Of a stretch of DNA of 64,000 bases, positions 33,601 through 42,600 are shown one piece after another. The stretch lies in NCBI GenBank assembly GCA_030407315.1, contig JALQPE010000946.1:1-64000 (forward strand), read 5' to 3'. Position 1 is the first letter of the stretch; each line of letters starts with the position of its first letter. The translations under genes and the position numbers were made by a program. The notes under the pieces were generated by a model that was given only the letters and a program-made list of their open reading frames with translations, did no database searches and was not told the DNA's origin. The stretch comes from Asparagopsis taxiformis. Lineage: Eukaryota; Rhodophyta; Florideophyceae; Bonnemaisoniales; Bonnemaisoniaceae.

Positions 33601-34130
33601 AATAGCTTCACTCCAAAGATCATTGCGCTGAAGTAGTAACTTCATATCTGAGAAGGTTGAGTGTCCACAGACGTGCCTATGAATTCTGTCAATTACACGT
33701 TTGCTTCTTTCCATGGCATATCGATGGTTGAGCAAGTCAGAATCGATGTTGCACAAAACATCGACATCTGCTCATCATTTGAGGTTCCATCTGTATGCAT
33801 CTGAAAAGCAGAGTGTGGAATATAGGAATGTAGGTCATAGTCAATCAAGGATATTGACAATGGTGAGAGGTGCTCATCATGTGGTGGGATCTTGAGCATA
33901 TTGTTTCCTATGTGTACAATGTCGCAGAACTTGGTGACATTTCGACCGACAACCCACTGAGATGACCCTTCAAATATCAGATGCCTGATGCGTACATTAC
34001 ACCCTTCATCTGTCGTAACAGGTAGATATACAGAGCCCATTATCTTGCGAACATCACTCGAGTGTGCACCAGACCCGTATTGCCAGAAAGGCCGATCTGC
34101 AATAGTTGCTGGAAGTGTATCAAAATTTCT
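30659..34130 (-). pseudogene. gag-pol: Copia family B gag-pol, truncated and decayed
   Basis: The element reads leftward from a truncated protease region (ADRPFWQYGSGAHSSD, near 34100) through integrase (HRHVCGHSTFSDMK, CTNC, CIDHMF, VIFDQAF, HNKNVLESKH), an SH3-like stretch, a Tudor-like module (IEVYWPDDNTYYCGTV; YDDGDNETLDLNTEQW, about 32510-32360), RT (KIDFSSAFLQTGK; VVDD) and RNase H (TFADAS; VLDSKDLFDT), ending at 30659. Gene order and motifs parallel family A, but the sequences are well diverged. Lesions include a frame change near 33720-33760, an in-frame TAA at 33283 inside the integrase core, a frame change near 31560 in RT and a stop at 31103. The right end is lost where family A begins in opposite orientation at about 34131. 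Confidence 0.88.
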
Positions 34131-34455
34131 TGTCAAAGCATATGAAAAACTGCTGCACATGAATATCGATTTGATAATTTGCGTTGACTCAAAAGACTTA
34201 TTCGATACCCTTTCAACTTGTCAAGGAGCAAATGACAAAAGCATTCGTGGTGATATTTCAGTCATTCGATACGAGTTTGAGACCCGTAATATCAGCAAAA
34301 TGATCTGGATACCTGGCAAGTGCAACTTGAGTGATCCACTCACTAAGTGGAACAGTCCACTTGCGTTACCACTACAACTACTAATGTTCTCTGCTGAGAT
34401 GCCATTCTCCTTCCCTGAAGCCCAGGCTCGCAGTTCACAAGCCTCATTAGGATAG
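34131..34455 (+). pseudogene. gag-pol: Copia A unit 0: 3' end of RNase H only
   Basis: The last ~108 codons of the family A frame (LVKAYEKLLHMNIDL to the TAG at 34453) survive and match the other units. The left edge abuts family B DNA on the opposite strand with no obvious shared sequence, so the array was cut here by a rearrangement. Confidence 0.9.
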
Positions 34456-34485
34456 TGTTGGCGAATCACTGAAAAAGGGTGAATA

Positions 34486-34792
34486 TGAAACGTATGAACT
34501 GCTCTCCATTTCATGTCTATCTGTGATTGGACCAGGACATGATTCCTTGTCGCAGTTTCATCATTTGTTAATTGCTTGTCCACATTGCGTGTCATCAAAA
34601 ACAGACTGACACGTAATATACTTTAAGTTGCAGTAATGCGATCTACCCGTTGTTGCTGTTGCTACCCAAGAACTTCTGCTACCCATAAAGTTAGACATAA
34701 ATACGCAGCTTAGATTAGTAAAAGCAGAGACATGATCATTCTGCTCTGTTCATTGCAGCAGTCTCCCCAAGAGCTACCTCGACAAACCAACA
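34486..34792 (+). repeat. Copia A LTR (between units 0 and 1)
   Basis: This is the inferred 307-bp LTR, from TGAAACGTATGAAC after the purine run GAAAAAGGG to ACCAACA. It lies inside the 400-bp spacer 34456-34855. Edges are inferred from TG...CA, the purine tract and the equal length of the family B LTR. Confidence 0.6.
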
Positions 34793-34855
34793 ATCAGGCT
34801 CTGCAACCGATTCAACTAAGAGATACAGCGAACTGTTACCTTTCGTTTCAAAGTT

Positions 34856-37800
34856 ATGGGCCCAGATACGGCCGACCTACCCTCTAGACCGCGATTCTCG
34901 TGGGATGCCAGGACTGTACCCTGGACAGATGGCAAAGGTAATCAAGAAGATTATGCCAGAGCTGTCCAAATGTGGAGAACGTTCCATAGGAAGCTCCCAG
35001 ATGGTCATTCGGCAAAGATACTACCATCTTTGCAAGGAATCATGTTACAATCACAGTTGTATGGACGCGCAAGAGATCTTTGCATGCAAATCAGCTCTGA
35101 TGTGATCGAGAGCGAAGAAGGTCCTGAAGCTATTGTGAATGCTATACACAAACGTGATGCTCTAGCTGTCATAAGCGAAGTCTACAATGACTTTCTGGAA
35201 CTACTGAACACAAAACGTGCTGCAACAGAATCATTTCGCAACTTTGAGAGACGTTTTGAAGCAAAAACATCGAAATTCAACTCTAATGCTACGACTTCTA
35301 AACTACCAGAGTCACTTGTAGCATTCATGCTACTCGCCAATTCGTCTGTCGACAGCAACCAGAGAATTTCTGTGCTGGCATCGTCTGCCCCTCGTGATGC
35401 ATCACTTTCTGCGTCGAGCACAACGGATGATTTCTTGAAATCACTATCGTATGAGTCTATTGCGTCGGTCATCCGTCAATGTGACAAGCCGAAAGGGCAG
35501 CAGAATGATACACCCTTGCATGTGCACGCTTCTGGAATGCATAGGAACAAGAAGAAGCTCAGCCCAAGTGAGCTTGCTGATCTAAAATCGAAAAGCCGCT
35601 GCCGAAAATGCAAGCAGATTGGACATTGGGCCATTGATCATTTGTCTGATCCTGAAAAATTCAATTCAAGTAAGAAGAGCGGATCCTCCTCTAGTGCTAA
35701 TCCGCCATCAAGGCCGAAAAGCTCTTCAATCACGTTTAATATGGCTACCTTACCGACAAATGACGCGCAATACCCGCTACAGTTCAGAGGGCCACTTGTC
35801 GATAATGCAGCCCCTTACAGTGGTATTGGAATGAAAGAATTCCAGCTTATTCAACCTATTATTGCACCAGACTGGAATGGAGAATTTGATCCATTACCAG
35901 ACTCAGTTGCAGATCGGCCATTCTGGCAGTACGGTTCAGGTTCGCACAGCTCCGATTCAAGAGAAATAATTGGTTCTGTTCTACTTACATTGCGATCAAA
36001 TTCCGGTACTGCAGTATCTGTACGACATCTCGTCATTGATGGATCGTCTCAGTGGGTTATTGGGCGGAATATTGTACGCAAATGCAATCTGATTTATGAT
36101 GGCTGCAATATATTAGAATTGCCCCTGTACACTGCATCTGGTGATCGCGACTTCATTCCGTTAATTGACGAAGACATGCACTCATACATAGCCTATGAGA
36201 AGTTCATAAGTGCTGAACACATAAGTTCTGATTACGTTGACAAGTCATTTTATTATGCTACTGCACAGCTTCCTATTGGTGAAAAGTTGAAGCTTAGCTT
36301 TGATAAGCTGAAGCCGATAATTGATATTGTTCACCGACATGTATGTGGACATTCGTCTTACAATGATATCAAGACTCTCTTAGATCGGAATGGAATATGG
36401 AATGAAGATACAAAGAGATATCTTGCGCAAACTATCGAAACGTGTAAGAGCTGTAAGCACACAAGCGAGCCTACAGGAATGAGAAAGGTCTCACTAAGTT
36501 CTATGTCGCGAGAGTTCAATGACCTCGTATGTGTTGACCATCTATTCATTGATCGTGCCTGTATCTTCCACGCCATGGATTCTGCCTCCCGTTATTCTGT
36601 TGGGACACTTGTCCCTGATACGTCAATGCTACAGGCTGTTACTGCCTTTGAAGCGCATTGGGTGTCCCAATTCTGGGCACCGACGAAAGTTCTTTTCGAT
36701 CCTGGATTCAAAGGCATTGAATTTACAAAATACTTGCAAGATATTGGGTGTCAAACTGCACCGCTCCCTGCTAGACGTCATAACAAGAATGCTATCGAAT
36801 CTAAACACCGCATTCTACGAGACATTTACTTGAGGTTACAATCTGCCAACGCAGATACTACAGCCGCTCTGCTTGTTCAGCAAACTTTTCGGATTTCAAA
36901 TGATCTATACGGTAATAATGTTCTAAGTGCCCACGAACTTGCAAAAGGGTACACTAGACCAGTTGTACCAGGTAATAGTTTCATCACTGTACCCGCTGAT
37001 CTCGCTGAAGCCCAGAAAAAGCTTCTTGCAAAACGGAAATTAATGCTCATCCTGAAATCCAAATCAATTTCAGAAACACCGATACACCCAGGAGACACCG
37101 TTGAAGTTTTTATAAAACGTTCGAGAGAGAAACGTGGTAAGTGGTCTGATCCCAAGACAGTTCTTGGGTATGATCACCAGAATAGGACTGTACGCTTGCC
37201 TGGAAAAGACGGGAATGAAATACATGCAGCCGTTGAAGATATCAGACCGGCCATTTCTGAGAGCCCATTGGCAGTTGCCATACAATCCAACCTTGATGAG
37301 CTGGATGATGACATTCAATCTCATCTTGACGCAATAGAAACACAGCCAGACTCGCGTATGATAACTCGAACATATGATGCTGATTTTGATATGGCTGATG
37401 ACAATACTGCGACCATTGCTCGCCAACCACATCCACCTGCTGTTGGTGATAAAGTCGCTATATATTGGCCGGACGATAATCAGTATTACAAAGGGACAGT
37501 CTCCAAACATTTCGCAAGAAGTGGGAAATACAAGATACTGTACGATGATGGACAAACTGAAACACTAGATATGTCCAACGAAGTCTGGAAATATGATACT
37601 ATTGGTAACACCAGCACGTTGACATCCAATGAGATCACAGTTGTTCCTGGTACAGAATTGACCAGTCATGAAAAAAGCGCTACTGAAATATATCATAACC
37701 GGTTTGGTGGAAAAGAATTCCTCCTCAACCAAGCTCAGGACCTACCCCAATTTGTTACTCAAAACGCCTACGGCAGAGAAGAGTCATCTTTTAAGAAAAC

Positions 37801-39289
37801 TGTCAAAGAGGTACATGTATCGAAAGTACCGGACAATTCCAATATTATCTCGAGTCATGTGTTGTACAAGGTCAAAACACTCGATGATGGCTCACGCATT
37901 TTGAAAGCCAGAATTGCACCTCATGGTAACAAGGACAGAGACAAGCACATGTTGCGTACTGACTCTGCTTCCTGTCCCCCTGTTGGTTTGCGAACCCTGC
38001 TGTCTATTTGCACCATATTTCACTGGTGTTTGGTCAAAATAGACGTCAAGTCAGCATTTTTGCAGACAGGCCCAGCTACACGCGATGTATACGTCGTACC
38101 ACCGCGAGAATCTAGCAATCGATTGTTCTATTGGCTGTTATTAACAGCCTCTTGTGGGCTTGCAAATGCGAACGCGAAGTGGCAGGATCACAGTGATCAG
38201 TTCCTAGTTGATATTGGATTCGTACAACTTGCGTACATCCCCCAGCTCTTTTACTTTGCAACTGATAGTGGCCTGAAAATGGTTGCCATCAAAGTTGTTG
38301 ATGATTTTCTATTTGCCGGTGCTCGCACTGACCTTCAGCTATTGGTCGAACGAGCAGAAAAGAGGTATGATCTTGGTACTATTGTTTACAGTTCAGGAAT
38401 TTTTAAGTTCTTTGGACTTGATATACAACACGACGACGATAATATCATAACATTAACCGGAGATGAAAAGCTGAATTCTATTGGTCATCATGTTATTGAC
38501 CGCCAGAGAAGGAAACAGCAGGATGACAGCCTCAACGCAATAGAACTTACAGCCTTCCGATCTATGAATGGCTCTATTGGTTGGCTCGGCGTAACTGCAA
38601 GTCCGCTTTGTTCCTTTGCTTCCAGCTATCTACAACAAAAGGGTTCAAACCCCACCGTACATGACCTCATATCCCAAAATAATATGCTCCGTGTCTTGAA
38701 AAAGTTTGGCAGTCTAATCAAATACAAAACTCCTAGTACTGGCTCTAGAGTTGAGCTCTCAGTTGTTGTATTCACCGACGCCAGTGTCCCAGCCGAATCA
38801 GGACAACTTGGATTTGTTGCAGGACTACTATTTGGCCCTCTATCTGAAGGTAATACCATGCACCTTATTCACTGGTCTTCTGCAAAATCTAGACGCCCTG
38901 TTCGCTCTACAGCTGCTGCAGAAACTTTGGCAGCTGGTGCTGGAATTGACGAAGGGAAGATACTTGTCAAAGCATATGAAAAACTGCTGCACATGAATAT
39001 CGATTTGATAATTTGCGTTGACTCAAAAGACTTATTCGATACCCTTTCAACTTGTCAAGGAGCAAATGACAAAAGCATTCGTGGTGATATTTCAGTCATT
39101 CGATACGAGTTTGAGACCCGTAATATCAGCAAAATGATCTGGATACCTGGCAAGTGCAACTTGAGTGATCCACTCACTAAGTGGAACAGTCCACTTGCGT
39201 TACCACTACAACTACTAATGTTCTCTGCTGAGATGCCATTCTCCTTCCCTGAAGCCCAGGCTCGCAGTTCACAAGCCTCATTAGGATAG
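34856..39289 (+). CDS. gag-pol: Copia A Gag-Pol polyprotein, copy 1
   Basis: One frame of 1,477 codons starts at ATG 34856 (MGPDTADLPSRPRF). Gag has a zinc-knuckle variant C249-x2-C252-x4-H257-x4-H262, with His in place of the last Cys. A protease-like block spans about 350-405 (FWQYGSGSHSSD... SSQWVIGRNI) but has no D-S/T-G. Integrase: finger H493...C-x2-C about 528-531; core D561, D615, E648 (D-x32-E). An SH3-like stretch lies at about 745-800 (GDTVEVF... GKWSDPKTVLGYD). The Tudor-like module spans about 861-915. RT runs about 980-1190 with D1063 and V-V-D1149-D1150. RNase H has D1308, E1356 and D1389. The domain order is that of Ty1/copia. The frame has no lesion, so the copy could be active. 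It differs silently from the others at 38062 (TTG for TTA). Confidence 0.93.
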   Translation: MGPDTADLPSRPRFSWDARTVPWTDGKGNQEDYARAVQMWRTFHRKLPDGHSAKILPSLQGIMLQSQLYGRARDLCMQISSDVIESEEGPEAIVNAIHKRDALAVISEVYNDFLELLNTKRAATESFRNFERRFEAKTSKFNSNATTSKLPESLVAFMLLANSSVDSNQRISVLASSAPRDASLSASSTTDDFLKSLSYESIASVIRQCDKPKGQQNDTPLHVHASGMHRNKKKLSPSELADLKSKSRCRKCKQIGHWAIDHLSDPEKFNSSKKSGSSSSANPPSRPKSSSITFNMATLPTNDAQYPLQFRGPLVDNAAPYSGIGMKEFQLIQPIIAPDWNGEFDPLPDSVADRPFWQYGSGSHSSDSREIIGSVLLTLRSNSGTAVSVRHLVIDGSSQWVIGRNIVRKCNLIYDGCNILELPLYTASGDRDFIPLIDEDMHSYIAYEKFISAEHISSDYVDKSFYYATAQLPIGEKLKLSFDKLKPIIDIVHRHVCGHSSYNDIKTLLDRNGIWNEDTKRYLAQTIETCKSCKHTSEPTGMRKVSLSSMSREFNDLVCVDHLFIDRACIFHAMDSASRYSVGTLVPDTSMLQAVTAFEAHWVSQFWAPTKVLFDPGFKGIEFTKYLQDIGCQTAPLPARRHNKNAIESKHRILRDIYLRLQSANADTTAALLVQQTFRISNDLYGNNVLSAHELAKGYTRPVVPGNSFITVPADLAEAQKKLLAKRKLMLILKSKSISETPIHPGDTVEVFIKRSREKRGKWSDPKTVLGYDHQNRTVRLPGKDGNEIHAAVEDIRPAISESPLAVAIQSNLDELDDDIQSHLDAIETQPDSRMITRTYDADFDMADDNTATIARQPHPPAVGDKVAIYWPDDNQYYKGTVSKHFARSGKYKILYDDGQTETLDMSNEVWKYDTIGNTSTLTSNEITVVPGTELTSHEKSATEIYHNRFGGKEFLLNQAQDLPQFVTQNAYGREESSFKKTVKEVHVSKVPDNSNIISSHVLYKVKTLDDGSRILKARIAPHGNKDRDKHMLRTDSASCPPVGLRTLLSICTIFHWCLVKIDVKSAFLQTGPATRDVYVVPPRESSNRLFYWLLLTASCGLANANAKWQDHSDQFLVDIGFVQLAYIPQLFYFATDSGLKMVAIKVVDDFLFAGARTDLQLLVERAEKRYDLGTIVYSSGIFKFFGLDIQHDDDNIITLTGDEKLNSIGHHVIDRQRRKQQDDSLNAIELTAFRSMNGSIGWLGVTASPLCSFASSYLQQKGSNPTVHDLISQNNMLRVLKKFGSLIKYKTPSTGSRVELSVVVFTDASVPAESGQLGFVAGLLFGPLSEGNTMHLIHWSSAKSRRPVRSTAAAETLAAGAGIDEGKILVKAYEKLLHMNIDLIICVDSKDLFDTLSTCQGANDKSIRGDISVIRYEFETRNISKMIWIPGKCNLSDPLTKWNSPLALPLQLLMFSAEMPFSFPEAQARSSQASLG

Positions 39290-39319
39290 TGTTGGCGAAT
39301 CACTGAAAAAGGGTGAATA

Positions 39320-39626
39320 TGAAACGTATGAACTGCTCTCCATTTCATGTCTATCTGTGATTGGACCAGGACATGATTCCTTGTCGCAGTTTCATCATTT
39401 GTTAATTGCTTGTCCACATTGCGTGTCATCAAAAACAGACTGACACGTAATATACTTTAAGTTGCAGTAATGCGATCTACCCGTTGTTGCTGTTGCTACC
39501 CAAGAACTTCTGCTACCCATAAAGTTAGACATAAATACGCAGCTTAGATTAGTAAAAGCAGAGACATGATCATTCTGCTCTGTTCATTGCAGCAGTCTCC
39601 CCAAGAGCTACCTCGACAAACCAACA
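39320..39626 (+). repeat. Copia A LTR (between copies 1 and 2)
   Basis: It serves as 3' LTR of copy 1 and 5' LTR of copy 2. The 30 bp before it hold the purine run GAAAAAGGG. ATAAATAC at 39531 is a TATA-like candidate. The 63 bp from 39627 to the next ATG are the leader and should contain the primer site. Confidence 0.6.
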
Positions 39627-39689
39627 ATCAGGCTCTGCAACCGATTCAACTAAGAGATACAGCGAACTGTTACCTTTCGTTTCAAAGTT

Positions 39690-42600
39690 ATGGGCCCAGA
39701 TACGGCCGACCTACCCTCTAGACCGCGATTCTCGTGGGATGCCAGGACTGTACCCTGGACAGATGGCAAAGGTAATCAAGAAGATTATGCCAGAGCTGTC
39801 CAAATGTGGAGAACGTTCCATAGGAAGCTCCCAGATGGTCATTCGGCAAAGATACTACCATCTTTGCAAGGAATCATGTTACAATCACAGTTGTATGGAC
39901 GCGCAAGAGATCTTTGCATGCAAATCAGCTCTGATGTGATCGAGAGCGAAGAAGGTCCTGAAGCTATTGTGAATGCTATACACAAACGTGATGCTCTAGC
40001 TGTCATAAGCGAAGTCTACAATGACTTTCTGGAACTACTGAACACAAAACGTGCTGCAACAGAATCATTTCGCAACTTTGAGAGACGTTTTGAAGCAAAA
40101 ACATCGAAATTCAACTCTAATGCTACGACTTCTAAACTACCAGAGTCACTTGTAGCATTCATGCTACTCGCCAATTCGTCTGTCGACAGCAACCAGAGAA
40201 TTTCTGTGCTGGCATCGTCTGCCCCTCGTGATGCATCACTTTCTGCGTCGAGCACAACGGATGATTTCTTGAAATCACTATCGTATGAGTCTATTGCGTC
40301 GGTCATCCGTCAATGTGACAAGCCGAAAGGGCAGCAGAATGATACACCCTTGCATGTGCACGCTTCTGGAATGCATAGGAACAAGAAGAAGCTCAGCCCA
40401 AGTGAGCTTGCTGATCTAAAATCGAAAAGCCGCTGCCGAAAATGCAAGCAGATTGGACATTGGGCCATTGATCATTTGTCTGATCCTGAAAAATTCAATT
40501 CAAGTAAGAAGAGCGGATCCTCCTCTAGTGCTAATCCGCCATCAAGGCCGAAAAGCTCTTCAATCACGTTTAATATGGCTACCTTACCGACAAATGACGC
40601 GCAATACCCGCTACAGTTCAGAGGGCCACTTGTCGATAATGCAGCCCCTTACAGTGGTATTGGAATGAAAGAATTCCAGCTTATTCAACCTATTATTGCA
40701 CCAGACTGGAATGGAGAATTTGATCCATTACCAGACTCAGTTGCAGATCGGCCATTCTGGCAGTACGGTTCAGGTTCGCACAGCTCCGATTCAAGAGAAA
40801 TAATTGGTTCTGTTCTACTTACATTGCGATCAAATTCCGGTACTGCAGTATCTGTACGACATCTCGTCATTGATGGATCGTCTCAGTGGGTTATTGGGCG
40901 GAATATTGTACGCAAATGCAATCTGATTTATGATGGCTGCAATATATTAGAATTGCCCCTGTACACTGCATCTGGTGATCGCGACTTCATTCCGTTAATT
41001 GACGAAGACATGCACTCATACATAGCCTATGAGAAGTTCATAAGTGCTGAACACATAAGTTCTGATTACGTTGACAAGTCATTTTATTATGCTACTGCAC
41101 AGCTTCCTATTGGTGAAAAGTTGAAGCTTAGCTTTGATAAGCTGAAGCCGATAATTGATATTGTTCACCGACATGTATGTGGACATTCGTCTTACAATGA
41201 TATCAAGACTCTCTTAGATCGGAATGGAATATGGAATGAAGATACAAAGAGATATCTTGCGCAAACTATCGAAACGTGTAAGAGCTGTAAGCACACAAGC
41301 GAGCCTACAGGAATGAGAAAGGTCTCACTAAGTTCTATGTCGCGAGAGTTCAATGACCTCGTATGTGTTGACCATCTATTCATTGATCGTGCCTGTATCT
41401 TCCACGCCATGGATTCTGCCTCCCGTTATTCTGTTGGGACACTTGTCCCTGATACGTCAATGCTACAGGCTGTTACTGCCTTTGAAGCGCATTGGGTGTC
41501 CCAATTCTGGGCACCGACGAAAGTTCTTTTCGATCCTGGATTCAAAGGCATTGAATTTACAAAATACTTGCAAGATATTGGGTGTCAAACTGCACCGCTC
41601 CCTGCTAGACGTCATAACAAGAATGCTATCGAATCTAAACACCGCATTCTACGAGACATTTACTTGAGGTTACAATCTGCCAACGCAGATACTACAGCCG
41701 CTCTGCTTGTTCAGCAAACTTTTCGGATTTCAAATGATCTATACGGTAATAATGTTCTAAGTGCCCACGAACTTGCAAAAGGGTACACTAGACCAGTTGT
41801 ACCAGGTAATAGTTTCATCACTGTACCCGCTGATCTCGCTGAAGCCCAGAAAAAGCTTCTTGCAAAACGGAAATTAATGCTCATCCTGAAATCCAAATCA
41901 ATTTCAGAAACACCGATACACCCAGGAGACACCGTTGAAGTTTTTATAAAACGTTCGAGAGAGAAACGTGGTAAGTGGTCTGATCCCAAGACAGTTCTTG
42001 GGTATGATCACCAGAATAGGACTGTACGCTTGCCTGGAAAAGACGGGAATGAAATACATGCAGCCGTTGAAGATATCAGACCGGCCATTTCTGAGAGCCC
42101 ATTGGCAGTTGCCATACAATCCAACCTTGATGAGCTGGATGATGACATTCAATCTCATCTTGACGCAATAGAAACACAGCCAGACTCGCGTATGATAACT
42201 CGAACATATGATGCTGATTTTGATATGGCTGATGACAATACTGCGACCATTGCTCGCCAACCACATCCACCTGCTGTTGGTGATAAAGTCGCTATATATT
42301 GGCCGGACGATAATCAGTATTACAAAGGGACAGTCTCCAAACATTTCGCAAGAAGTGGGAAATACAAGATACTGTACGATGATGGACAAACTGAAACACT
42401 AGATATGTCCAACGAAGTCTGGAAATATGATACTATTGGTAACACCAGCACGTTGACATCCAATGAGATCACAGTTGTTCCTGGTACAGAATTGACCAGT
42501 CATGAAAAAAGCGCTACTGAAATATATCATAACCGGTTTGGTGGAAAAGAATTCCTCCTCAACCAAGCTCAGGACCTACCCCAATTTGTTACTCAAAACG

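Noticed and set aside
37070..37555. Recurrent minus-strand 161-codon frame in every copia A unit
   Set aside because: It recurs only because the units are identical; it is antisense to the integrase-Tudor coding region and shows no motif.
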